Assembly (NCBI GenBank): GCA_014898415.1
Contig: RCTD01000002.1
Span: 1,240,001 to 1,304,000, forward strand
Reading direction: 5' to 3'
Length of the DNA: 64,000 bases
Source of the DNA: Stromatinia cepivora
Lineage: Eukaryota; Ascomycota; Leotiomycetes; Helotiales; Sclerotiniaceae
This document shows positions 48,579 to 60,800 of the stretch, one piece after another. The notes under the pieces are model-generated. The model saw only the letters and a program-made list of their open reading frames with translations, did no database searches and was not told the DNA's origin. Each line of letters opens with the position of its first letter. The first letter of the stretch is position 1. The position numbers and the translations under genes were made by a program.

Positions 48579-48935
48579 TCAACCATTCCCCATCATTCAA
48601 TGTAACTCCTCGCCATATATGCTGCCTGATAATGCCCTCACTATCGGTCAAACCCCCATCTAGTTCTCTCTACATCTGAGGTCACACGGGGATACTTAGA
48701 AGGCTTAGGCAAAATCTCTGTACTTCTAGACTTGTGATTGTGATGGCGGTTTGCAGGACACTCAAAGAATAGACTAAGGAACCGTGATTTGCAGTGACGG
48801 AGATGATGCGTTCCCTCGGCTCGGAGAGCTCCGAAATTCTACCCACCCCGTTCCAAGCAAACCGCAAGCGCTCCACTCAACGCCCGGATCTGGTGTATAT
48901 CAACAGGGTCCAAAGAAATTCAGGATTGACGGGGC

Positions 48936-49418
48936 ATGGGCTTACAGCTCCACCATGTACTAAAAGATTGGAGTGGATTTGCCGGGTACAAATACTTCAA
49001 TACTGCTGAACTGGATGAACTAGTCAACCCTACTCCAAAGCGAGTGGTAAATCTGACAGATAATGACCCTTTTGCCGCACACATCGAATCGATGTGGATC
49101 TCAATAGTCATTAAAGATGCTAAAAGGCGCTGGGTAATGAATAAAGTGGGCGTTCTAACAGCAAGACCGAGAAAGATACAAATGTCGATGAAATTAGCAG
49201 GCGGGCAATTTTTCAAATGTCCTCAACCCAACGGAAATAAAGCATACGTCTGGCGCAATCTATCAGAGGAGGAACAACGTAAAATCGAGAATTTTATGCA
49301 GTCGTGGACTCCTGGTGTGGAAGCATTGGAGTATGAGTTAAATTTACATAGACGATTCCGCTGGTCAGAGCATGTGATGACCAACTATGCTGAATGGATA
49401 CAACTGGTTGGGCTTTGA
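48936..49418 (+). pseudogene. F-box-like family copy 6, truncated at the 5' end
   Basis: A 160-codon frame that begins in the family middle motif (LHHVLKDWSGFAGYKYF, close to LLEDWSGLHGYRY of copy 5) and runs to the family end (YAEWIQLVGL). It is the only copy on the + strand. No F-box-like core can be read in any frame in the 350 bp between it and the MITE at 48570; another frame (48794-49009) is unrelated. It is either a relic that lost its first half or a gene with a distant, unseen first exon. Closest in sequence to copy 5. Confidence 0.55.
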
Positions 49419-50592
49419 TCGGATGTTTTCTGTTGGGGATAATTGGAGCTTCTCTATTTTTTTGGCCATTCGGATCTTCCATACAGTTTTGATATTTCAG
49501 ATGATCAACATGGGAGATAGAGATCATGAGACAGCAGAGCATCGGATGTTTTCTATCTCCTAGAGCTGGTAGTTCTTTCCTCTCACGGTTACAAAGTCAA
49601 TGTGCCGACTTAGGGAGATGAAGACAATTTTTATAATAAGTTTCATTCCTATGATTCTCCCCTGTGCATGCAATATCACATTTGCTAAAATAATTCTCTG
49701 TGAACTATGCTATGATTGTAATCTCAAAACTTCCTCCTACAGCCCGAATCAATACTCCGGACAACCGGTTGAAGCATATTTGGTTCGTCTTATTGAGCAG
49801 ACTTCAACATCAAAGCGTCATTGATCCAAGCAGCTCACTTGAAATAGAGTATAGGATAGATTGATTAAGAAGCAACTTCCAAAATCGGCGAGTCTCACTA
49901 CCCAAGGCTTCTCATATTGTTGTTATTATTATTATACTCCGCATCAACGAATGGATATAACTCGCAACCGATGCGGATACAAATGAGTTCTCAAATGAAT
50001 CCGAATGGACGATCATTAGAGAGGAATAAAACATCCGTATAAACTTCTATGGCAAAGTCAACGGCACTCGCCATCTATCAAGCTCTTTACTTTCCCCTAA
50101 CACTAGTATACTGTACGAATTGAACGCCGTGGAGGGAAACACCATTGCGAAATCGCTGCAGGTTTTGAGAGTAACAGTTTACTTGTACTCTCGATAAAGG
50201 CTTAAAAAGAACCCGCTGCACCAGATGGAAATGATGCTCAATGGTGATTAACTTGTTACAGTATCCAGTATCCAGTTGAACAATCAATTCGTTGCAATAT
50301 TTAATTTCGCTGCGTGATGCGCCATGCGCGATGCAGACGGAATTGAAGTATGATGGGAGTAGCGTAGCAATGAATGACAATGATCAATAGAGGGTTGATG
50401 GTTAGGTACAGAGTAATTATATCAAACTGTATTCTGTATTGAATTTTCATCATTCATCATTGAACCCACCAATCAAACTCCAAAACCTCTATCGGAGAAC
50501 ACAACTCCGATCCGAGTCCGACCACACTCACCCAACCAACCAACATACTTCCCAAAACTCCGTACAGACTCAACAAACAACACAAACCCCCA
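49419..50592. other. Spacer upstream of tRNA-Phe
   Basis: 1.17 kb with no gene recognised. Frames at 49600-49824 and 50087-50380 are short. 50460-50590 is C/A rich and precedes the tRNA. Confidence 0.45.
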
Positions 50593-50708
50593 GCGGCTTT
50601 AGCTCACTTGGGAGAGCGCCAGACTGAAGTCCACTTCTGTTATCACAGCATACGAGTATCTCGTTTCTGTTTATCTGGAGGCACTGTGTTCGATCCACAG
50701 AAGCCGCA
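50593..50708 (+). tRNA. tRNA-Phe (GAA) with a 43-nt intron
   Basis: Acceptor stem GCGGCTT (50593-50599) pairs with AAGCCGC (50701-50707), discriminator A at 50708. D arm AGCTCACTTGGGAGAGC, anticodon stem CCAGA/TCTGG, anticodon GAA at 50626-50628, intron 50630-50672 after position 37, T arm ACTGTGTTCGATCCACAG. The body matches the usual eukaryotic tRNA-Phe closely. The intron is longer than in yeast tRNA-Phe (about 18-19 nt). Confidence 0.96.
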
Positions 50709-51237
50709 TTCTGCGAGTTGAGGTTCACCTTGACTGATATTCTTTTTTGGTTTTTTTTGGCATGTTTTTATTTGGATGGGTGGGAAGGGGGGAATGTGGT
50801 TTTTTGGGTGCATGGGTGAATTAATGGATGAAGGGTTTTTGGTGGATGGGATGAGTGGGTTGTATTTGTATGTGGGGATATAAATAGAGGTAAAGTTTCG
50901 AGTACGATGGATTGGTGAAGCTTGTACTCCGTAGAGACAGACAGACTGAGATTTTGTTTTTTGAGTTTTGAAGATTATTTGAGCAGATTTCCTATATATT
51001 TGAACATCACAACTCATAGACGGTCTAGCTCACTCAAGAACAGGATATGTGGGTGTGAAGTGGGAAGTTAACGAGTGTATACGTCTAAAGTAGGTCGGTC
51101 TACTGGGAATATTTACGCCAATTCATGACGCTTTCATTAAAAGGTATATCTCATCTACAAAAACAATAATAATACAAGTGCTCCATCTCCATGCATGTAG
51201 CATCGCGTTAGGTCATGTATGTGTAACAATATCAATT
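50709..51237. other. Spacer between tRNA-Phe and SED5
   Basis: 529 bp. T- and G-rich stretch (GGTTTTTTTTGG, GGGTGGGAAGGGGG) after the tRNA, including a T8 run at 50751-50758 that could serve as terminator. No gene. Confidence 0.5.
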
Positions 51238-52352
51238 CTAAGCCGCTATCAGAACCCAAAGTCTGTTTTTCATATGTTAGCCTATTTCTCACGCGTCTCA
51301 ATGTACTGAAAAAAAAAGGGGGAGAAAACTTACAAAAAGAAAATCATAAGAACACCAAACATCTTAGCAACCAACCAGCGATTGCCAGATACCCTCGACC
51401 AGTATTTCAGTAACTCTCTTTGAGCCCCTTGAACATTATCTACCACATCTTCCGTATTTGCATCGATTCTTTGAATCATTTCACTCTGTTCTGAGACCAT
51501 AGTAGCCAACTGTCCGAAAATCCCCCCTAATTCACTAATCGTCCTCTCGATTGCTTCTATAGCTTCTCCTCTCTGATGAATATATTCATTTTGCGGTTGC
51601 GCCTCTTCCATCATCAATAACTGTTGATCCCCCACCGGATTCAAACTTAACAAATCCTGACCAGGCCCTGGACTTCCTCTCGTGGGTGTACTATATAGTG
51701 GACTTGCGGACTGCGAAATATTAGGTTGAACATGGGAAGATACTGAAGAAACGAAATTCTCCGTTCGAGATCGCGAGGCTTGAATATTTTTGGTGCGGAC
51801 TTCGAGGACATCTTTGAAGTTGGCGGATACGTCTGTGAGTTTTCCTTGGAGCATGAAGACGACATTTTTGTTGTGTTCGCCTTCTTGATCGGCTTTGGGA
51901 TGTTGTGCGCGGGTGAGGCTTTGGAGACTGGAGATTTGTTGGTTTAGGGACGAGAGATCTTGTTTGATTATGAATGTGAGTTCGTTGATTTCAACAGGTC
52001 GGTCATCGAAAAGGGTTTTTCGTTTGGCCACTACTTGTAGATTAGTATGGTATCCTTCATCACATATGCATCAGCCTCCAAGAGCTGGGAATCTCATCTT
52101 ACATTCCGCCAACTTTTGTAACTTCTCCATCGTCCCCGTTATTCCTCTCCCAATCTCAGCCGCCTTCCTCGCAAACTCCGATCTCCTGGGCTTTCCATGT
52201 GGATTCGCATCTCCATTTGCTGCGGCCTTTTGTGAATCGGAAAGAAGTGATTGTCTCTGAGCTCCCACTTTTGATGATGCTTGTCTCTTTTGTACTTGTG
52301 TTAGGACGGATCGGAACTCGTTTGTTCGGTCCTGTATCGATGCGACGGCCAT
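51238..52352 (-). CDS. SED5: Syntaxin-5 type t-SNARE Sed5
   Basis: Qa-SNARE for vesicle fusion at the early Golgi. Three exons: 52352-52103, 52030-51334, 51262-51238; introns 72 and 71 bp; 323 aa. The N-terminal peptide IQDRTNEFRSVL is the Sly1-binding motif of Sed5. The Habc region follows (KRKTLFDDRPVEINELTF and after), then a disordered linker, the SNARE helix at about 230-290 (RGEAIEAIERTISELGG, MVSEQSEMIQRID with the central-layer Gln), and a C-terminal anchor. The 25-nt last exon encodes LLWVLIAA, completing the membrane anchor (MFGVLMIFFLLWVLIAA); the unspliced frame stops at 51331 and leaves the anchor short. Exon 1 ends one base into a Leu codon and uses the acceptor AAGTAG. Confidence 0.96.
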
Positions 52353-53613
52353 CACGGCGGTTTATATGGATATATGTCTAATATTTTTTTTTTCGCAATA
52401 GTCTATGAAGTTGTACAAATGTATTGGTAAGTTAGGCGCAGGATTATTATCTTTGTTCGTGGGTTTCGAGGCGGTTGAAAGTTTGGGTGTCTCTGGATGA
52501 TATCGGTTGCTTGGATTGCTGTGTAGGCCTCGAGGCGCAACTTAAATTGATTATTCTAGGGTTTTGTACAGGGTGTTGAAATTATCGAATACAGAGGACA
52601 ATGGTATAGTTTTGTGTCAAGGACTGTAAAAGAAGCTAAGTTGTTGTGATCTCTTTATCAAGATTATCCAAAATAGAAAATCAAAGTCGAAATCGAAGTG
52701 TATTGAATATGAGTGGGCAAATGATAAATTACATTAATTGGACAGCTGGTGTTTCGGGTTGGGATTTCTTGGTGTTTGATTGAGCCTGAAACCAGCCATG
52801 AAGATGCTCGGAATGATACCTGCAAGCACCCTGCAAACACCTGCACCATGCACTTATTATTTCAGCCTTGGGAGGCAATAAGGCCAAAATAATCAATTGT
52901 TGGCTGTGTTAATCCATTAATCTGCCCATGAAGTTTATTTTAAGAGAAGCTTTCGGTAATGAAATGAATACTTTCTCATAATTCGTTACTCAACGATTAT
53001 CTGGGCATAGAGCATATGAATGAAACACTTTCGTCTGATTCGTGGAGAGGAGAATATCCATGATTCAAATTGGTATAGTTTGTTTGTCTCCTACTGAATT
53101 TGTATGTTGTGCAAGGGTAAGAATATATTCATTTGTCTCTCAAGGAAGGGTCAAAGGCGTGCATTCATCATTCATTACATATATCATTTTGTTAGAACAA
53201 TCTTTTATCTTCACTTAAAACTTTACCAGGTAACTTCAACAACAAAACTCTTCACTTCAAAAGGGTTGAGATTCACTCAATACCTACCTATACCTGCCTT
53301 TCACCATATCACCCTTCCTTGTGTCTCTTATTACTTCATCAAGGGCCCCCTTACCCCATTCCAAGAAACGGGGCAATTACGCAGCCACAGCATTTCATCT
53401 GAAGATTTCCGATAATCAAAAGTCGTATCCGATCCACTCACTACCTTACCTCAATACTCATAATCCCAATCCCATCATCCTTCTCTACTCTTTTCAACAA
53501 CAAACAACTTCCTTTTGTATTTCCGCACTTCATTTCCACCTTTCTATCATATTTTATGGTCAAAAATATGATGCTCTCGTGGATCGCGAGGAATTAATGT
53601 TTGTTGTCGCATC
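52353..53613. other. Divergent promoter region between SED5 and the disordered protein A
   Basis: 1.26 kb with no gene supported. T/C-rich stretches near 53440-53540 are typical of a fungal promoter just before a start. Confidence 0.5.
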
Positions 53614-56600
53614 ATGGCAAAGCCATATATTACTACCTCGGACAAGAACGGGTCTTTATTGTAAGCTTCTTTGAGCCATTTCGCAATTCTCGCAGAAAAA
53701 CACAACCTTACTAAACAATATATGAACAGGACTCCGATGTCTGCAGGTTCAAATACTCCCATATCTTATCGAGCGAACGTGAATCGACAAAAGACAAAGA
53801 AATGGGCTGAGGCAAAGAAGATAGATTATGGAGGTGATGATTGGGGAGACGATGATGAATATGATCCTTATGATGCGTATGGAAATGAGCCGGCACCTGC
53901 ACCAGTATCAAAACCTACAGGTCTACGTCAACAAGGTCAGGGACTTGCTAGTACGAGGGGAATGTCCCAGGAACGGGGTCAGAAGAGTTATGGCAATCTC
54001 CCATCAGCTACTGCAGGCAGCGCATTGCATAGACGGAATTCCTTCGAGGCGGATGATGAGACGAGGCACTTTTCGAATTCGACTATTCGGCAAGAACCAA
54101 CACAACCCACCTCCCCACCTCACTCCGCCGGCTCCGCGAATGTGCCGGCAACACGATTTTCTCAAATGGGCGTTGGAGGTATAAGGCATACTCGCGACCC
54201 AAGTGGCCCTCCGTCTCTACATATATCTACACAACAGCCTTCTCCTACAGGATTACGAAAACCCTTGATGTCTGCCAATCCCGCGCCACCGGAAGCTTCA
54301 TATAATAATGATCCCATGTCCCCGCCAGCTCGCACAAATACTAATGAATCGTCGATCCTGTCAGCTGGCTCAGTCAATACCCTCAGCGATTACGAAGCTT
54401 CTAAGGATTTTTCGCCATCTGCAGTACCGGCCCCATTATACATGCGGACTCCGCCAGCTCCTCAGGGTACAACCAATGAAGTTCCAACTACCAAATTTCC
54501 AGCGCGAAAGAGCAGCTTGAGTACTATGGGAACAGAAGCTCAACGGATCCATCAAATATCACAGGAAACAGTAGCTAGACCATTAGCCACAAGTTCCAGA
54601 CGTTCACCTTCCCCCGGTTCTGCAGTTCGGTCAACAACAATCACAGGTGCGTCAAATACTAAAGCTTTACCATTTATCAGGCCCGCGGATATCTATCGTC
54701 GAGTTGAAGAGCAAAAGCAAGAAAGGGAGCGCTCATCCTTGGATTCGGCTAGACCTAGTATGGATTCCCTTGGGATGGAAAGGTCGAGTGACAGATCACG
54801 TTCCCCAGGCCAAGCGGGCACTCGTGAAAGATCGAGTTCTGATAGTTTAGGACCTGGAAACCGAGGAAAAAGCAGTTTTGGCGATGAAGGTTCTGAATCT
54901 GGAAGACGTTTGATGCCGATCCTGGAACCCGTCAAGGAGCGAAAAAGTGAATATGGCTTCGAAGGATTTAATGCTAATGAAATTCCCTCGCCAGACCAAG
55001 ACATACTAAACCCCCTCCCCGGAAGCAAAACTACCAGCCCCAAACTTCCAGACTTACATCGAATTTCCGGCTTTGGGTCCGACTTCTTTTCCCAATCAAA
55101 GGTTGATAGCGACCCCGCTCCTCCAGCTGAACTTTCAACGGAACCACCAGAACAAATGTCCAAAGAAGATTCAAAACCGCCAGATGACACTTCTCTCCGG
55201 AGTCATCCATCTTTTGGATTTAAGTCTGTTGTCAACCAAGCATTCGATATTACGAGTGACAATTCGATTTCTCCGACGCCAGTCTCCAAGACTGGAAGTG
55301 AAGTGAGGAGATCTGATAGTGAAAGTACTGGGACCACTGAGATTAGTCCCATCATGAGTCATGGTCCAAGCACTGCGGTTTCGGACAACCGAAGTCGTGA
55401 AATGTCAACTCCTGCTATCATGGAGTTAGTTGAACCAACATCACCGCGTCCTCAGAATGCTACACACGAGTATGACGATCAGATAGTCCCTCCAAAATTT
55501 ATTCCAGGTCATCGGCGCGATATCAGTACTCCGAGCCCAGGTAATAGTCCCGCTAGAACCCCAGACCTCGGTACCGTCTCGAAAAGAATATCCATGGGAG
55601 AACAAGCCTGGATATCTTCTGCATCTCCTACCACAGAAGATGAGAGCCGAAACGCTGAACCGGAACCTACACTTCCAACGATTGATCGCGACGAGAGTTT
55701 CCGCCCTCGGTTACCAGGTGGATGGCAATCGTATACGACGACTGCAACTACGAGCACTGTCCAGCCAGAGAGCGCTCGATCACAAAGTCCGCAGATACCA
55801 AACGATCCGGTTCAAGATTTGGCAGCTGAAGACTTGACACCTACTACCGCTAAGCACTCTCTTCCAGAGTCGTCTATAGATGCAGCACGTGTTACACTTG
55901 GTGTCAAATCTGACGCTATGCCAACACCAGACGCGAGTGGAAATATTCACTCTGCTATGACGCCACATCCTGAATTAATTCCTACTCTGAAGAGAGCTTC
56001 GCCTGAAGCTCAATTACGACCCGATTACGCTACTCAACCTGTTCCAACAGAATCTCCACCTACCCATGATGAAGCCACCTCGGAGAATCTTTCAAACCCA
56101 AGTAAAGCTTTGCAGCAGAGTACAGCAGAGGCAATGGACACCAATGAACCCCTTCTTCCGCCTTCTCGACCTCAAGTTTTACCGACGCTGAGCACTGATA
56201 CTGGCCCTTTTGATGAACAAAGCGACAAACTCCGCAAAGAAATAGTCAAAAGCTTGTCATCTCTAACTTTAGAATCAGAGCAAGCCCACGAAAATCTGCA
56301 CGAAAGACTAGATGCCTCTAATGTGGATCAGCCGCGAGAAAGTGCGTACTTGACGGATGTGTATGATGATTATTGGAATGATACAGGTGATGATGAAGAA
56401 CACTCATCTCCCATAGCCACTACATCTCCAGATAAGCCACAAACGGAGCAAACTATCCCGATTGACATGCCAGAAATCCGACCCCTTAGTTCTCAGAGGA
56501 TGTCACGGCAACAAACTCGCCCCCCTTTACCCACACGTTTCTCTTGGGAGATGAGCATGGAAAGTATACACCAAGCGGATCCCGACATGCCCGAGCCACC

Positions 56601-57576
56601 TCGAAGCCATGTTGAGCTTCCTATTGAGAACGTCGATGCGCTACATGAAGGCCTTAAGCAAGTTGACCCAGAACCATACATGGAGAAGGAAGTCTTGGAA
56701 GGACCCTCACATGGCAAACATCACTTTGAAAGGGATGTCGCCGTTGGCACTGGCGCTGCAATTCTTGGAGGTGGTGCTGCGGCTGCTACTTTACGCACCT
56801 CTTACCTTGAATATCCACCTACTGTTAATGTTTCTTTGGCTCAAGAAAAGCAACAGCCACAATCTGCATCATATCCAGTCACCCAAACTCCCGAGAATGA
56901 ACAACCGGCCCATGGTTCCACATTAGATCTCTCCACCGATCCACTTGGGTCTAATCCACACTCGCCGGCCAGTATTCCAAGTCCTTTCTCGGCACGTGAA
57001 CCCTCACCTTCTCGACGTGGATCTGCCACTTCTCGGACATCCAATCTGGGGAAAATTTTAACGTTCCAAGAAATTTTAGGGATGAAAGATGTTCATGAAA
57101 GAGTCCATGCATTCGATGAAACCAGGGAACGGTTCGCAGCCATGGATTCTGGTATTCACGATTGGATTTCCGCCTTAAAGGCGGAACAACTAGAACATGC
57201 TGATGTGAATGAATCTTACGGAGGTTTTACAACAAGTGTACCGACTGGCTCAACCCGAAGAAATACAAGGAGCGCATCAGGGGCAATGCAATCACCCTAT
57301 TATCAACAGTATTTGAATGCTAGTGCGCCATCACAATCATCAATGCCTGCATCACGACCAGGGCAAACCGGATCTTCTGGTATTCAGCAAGGCTTCACAC
57401 CAGCGCATGCCAAAATTACAACTCAACAAGTTCAAGCGAAAGGAAAAGAATTCCTTCATCACGCTGGGATGTTTGGTGGTAAAGCTGGAAAGGCAGGTTT
57501 CCAGGCGGGTAAAGGATTACTGGCAAAGGGCAAGAACAGGCTTCGTGCGGCCGGTAGTAGTGATAAGGTAGATTAA
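53614..57576 (+). CDS. Long disordered conserved fungal protein A
   Basis: Exon 1 53614-53660 (MAKPYITTSDKNGSLL), 69-bp intron with CTAAAC branch and AACAG, exon 2 from 53730 to the stop at 57574-57576; about 1,297 aa. The N-terminal block SYRANVNRQKTKKWAEAKK followed by GGDDWGDDDEYDPYD is conserved across filamentous ascomycetes in proteins of unknown role. Other conserved islands: RPADIYRRVEEQKQE, PSFGFKSVVNQAFD, PPKFIPGHRRDISTPSP, LTFQEILGMKDVHERVHAFDE and, at the C end, TTQQVQAKGKEFLHHAGMFGG then GKGLLAKGKNRLRAAG. The rest is Ser/Pro/Thr-rich and disordered. No enzyme motif. Its end may be spliced (GATAAG/GTAGAT donor at 57568) into downstream sequence; see the finding on A and B. Confidence 0.85.
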
Positions 57577-57838
57577 CATCTCCTTTTGGGTTGGATATGG
57601 GGTTTTTAGGCGTTTTATTTTGAATTTTTATCGTTTTGATTAATTAGCGTGGGCGAATGCTTATTGCTTTGCCAATCCCGCCTGGCGGGATGTGTACGAC
57701 TAAGGAAAAATCCAGCCCATCACAATTGTTTTCTTCTCCTTGCTATGTGGCCCATCGTCATGAGTGTTCCGGCGCTAAGTTTAACCCTTTTTTTAGACAA
57801 GTCCCCCTCCCAAGCCGAGACACCCTAATCGTTCATCA

Positions 57839-60800
57839 TGGGGCCTAGCACTCAGTCTATCGAGAGCAACAGGTCGAACCGATCCTAGTCAACATACAGA
57901 GCAGAACCTACCACCCGAACCAACCAGCCGATCACGAATGTCAACTTCATCGGATGTGCTCACTCCAATCGGCATAGTTGACGTTCCTACAAGCGACGAA
58001 GAGGCGCAAGCGTCACACACGGAGGAAGTGAATGTGGTGTCACGTGAAACTGCAGGTGAGATTTTAGCTCCCGGTGGAACGGAAGAGCAACATCTTGTAA
58101 ATCTTCCGGCACCTATGAGTAAGTATAAACCCACATGGGATCCTGACCATACTACTCATATTACTGAGGAGGGTCACCTTGACAAAGATTGGCAAACTAA
58201 CCACTTTTCATCTGATCCCGAGTCAACAAATAACCTCGCCGCTCCCGCTGGACGGCTAATGAGTATGACGTTGAATAGTGATGATGCGGCTTTTGATGAT
58301 GCTACGGAACAGCGATCCGCGCCAAAAGATGCTGTCGCAGCTTCATCGCTTATCGTAGGAGACACAATGCAACATAAAGCAGACTTGAAACCATCAACTC
58401 GGCCTCCAATTAGTATGATGAATCGACCGCGGGGAGCAAGTCTGGACCAGGCGATAATTCCTGATCAACCAAATCGAACTACCATGAGATCATTACAACC
58501 GGCTCTTCCAATACAATCCACAAGTCAAAATATTCTCGACATTGAAGAACAAGGAAGACAGTCCTCATTCAAGACATTGCCGCCTATCCGACGCACATCC
58601 AAGTTTGGATTCGAATTTGGATCTAGAAGACCACAAACCAGATTTCCCATATCTGATGATGAGGATGACGATACATCCAACGGTTATATACAAGATGTAA
58701 CCCCCTCGAATGCAACAGTAGGTAGTAGTGATCCCACCTCACAGCAAAATGCGCGTACAGATGTTTCAATTGCGAACAAGGCTCCAGTCTCGAAACCGAA
58801 TGTTCATACCACCACACAACCTCGGTTCTCGGTTTTTCCACGTGTCACCGATCCATTTGTTCATAAAAACCATGGGCAAGATGTAGGGCGATCGAATCCA
58901 GCCATTGGACATACTCGTCAAGATTCGTGGAACAGTCTCTCCAAAATTTCCCGATCCAGGCGAGGTTCCGCCTCTGATCAGCAGTTTGTTCAGCGTCCTG
59001 ATAGCAATGCACCACCACCAATGATACCAGCTTTACCATTTGAGTCGCCTCCTTCTTCCACTCAACGCTACCCCGAATTATTTGGAGGGCCGGCTGTTGA
59101 AGTCGGAGATGACCATAATATGCCCGGTGGATATTATCAAGCACCTAGGGGTCGAACTGAAGCCTTTCTTCCACGTCAGCCAAGCAACGAAATCTCAGGA
59201 GGAAAGCCTTCTCAAAAAACTCAAGAGCCTATTGGTCATCGAAGACGACGTAGCTCAGATCTCGTCAGCCGAGGTATGAACTTTGTTCGCTCCATCTCAA
59301 GAGAGCGAAAAGGTTCTATCTCGAGAGATGAGGAAATAACTCCCATGGATACTTCTGCCACTCCTCCTTCACGTGATGGTAGGCAGAAAAAGAGAGGGTC
59401 TGGTTTCTGGGGTAATTTTGACATCACTGGGGAACAGTCATCAAACTCCCCTATTGGAAGAGAGAGTATGGTGGCGCATTATTCTGGTAGTCAGTCCAAT
59501 CTGATGGCAAGCCCTCACGAGAGTCCCAGGACACCAAGATCTTTACTCAACTTTAATCCTACATTGGAGACACCACGCTCTAATATACTTGGTCGCTCCA
59601 CAACTACAATGGGCAAAACACCGCAAAGAGATGACAAGAGGATTCGATTGGGCGGGTTAAGTGGCCTTTTCTCACGTTCTCCAAAAGGAGATGGATCGGT
59701 ACTTTTCAAGCCAAAAAGAGCCACAACAGATCTTTCAAGCTATAGTCCCCGTGGTGGCACTCTTTCTTCTCCCCAACTCGAAGCTCGAACTGCTCAGGAT
59801 ACCAATGTAGATCGTAAACGAAGACCAAGTCAACCGTTAAATTTTTTGTCTAAATTCGCCCCTTCCACCTCTCTCCAGAAAACTGAAAACCCAAGTCAGG
59901 ATAGTAAGCTACATCAGGAACCCCGCCCGAGGCGCCCTTCAGTGAGTGGACTATTGACCGGTATGCTTAGAAAAAGATCGAACACGCTAGAAAAAGATAG
60001 TGAAAGAAGTGAAGACGATGGAAGAAGGCCCATGATTGTTCCTGTGGCTAGAATGTACTCAGACCTCGCCGCGGAATCTCGTGAGGGTTTACCCGACCCT
60101 GTTGCCACACCTACGCAAAGATTAAAGAAGATAGACCAAGAACGTGGACGCACTCGCAATTCTGGTAAGTTGAATGGTAGCAAACAGGAGCACTCACACC
60201 CTCGTCCTCATCATCGTCCTCGTCGACATAGTACCCCACCTCCCCTAGTCCCTGAGCGTCAATATGATTCCGTTCCAATTCCAAGAGGATATAACCTTGT
60301 ACGTGGTGATGGAACAACAGCAATACTTACCAACTATGATCCACGCGGTATCAATAACTCTCGTAGTCCATCCTTGGGAGATACTATTTCTAATGTATCC
60401 CAACAATACTCCGTACCATCTCCTGTCTCGCCGCTTGCCCATTCTGGTTCCTCAATTTTGCATCAATCACCATCATTCCATCAAGCTTTTACACCTGAAA
60501 GAAGAATTCCAATCTTACCATCTATAGCTACTCATAGTTCACCATTTACGTCTCCTGTTCGTACTCATTATCCAAGTCACGAAGATATTCTAGCTCGGTC
60601 GCCTGCTCGTGAACATCCAGGCCAGCAACGACCTTTTCAGCTTGCACTACCACCTGGTAGTAATGCAAATAGTCGATCTGGCCGCTCATCTACGCCACCT
60701 ATTCTTCCTCCCAAGGATGGTCCTGTAGCTACGAGAAGTCCAATCTCAGTACCGTTACCTGCGGATGAATTTTCACCGTCAAATGAGAATATCGATATTG

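Noticed and set aside
48794..49009. 71-codon frame as the missing 5' half of F-box-like copy 6
   Set aside because: It is in another frame, has no LPTEI or LTC core, and no splice pair joins it convincingly.
50439..50627. 62-codon + frame
   Set aside because: Runs into the tRNA-Phe gene; low-complexity Pro/Thr/Gln composition.
54693..55190. 165-codon - frame inside disordered protein A
   Set aside because: Shadow of a long, conserved + frame with Ser/Pro-biased codons that leave the other strand open.
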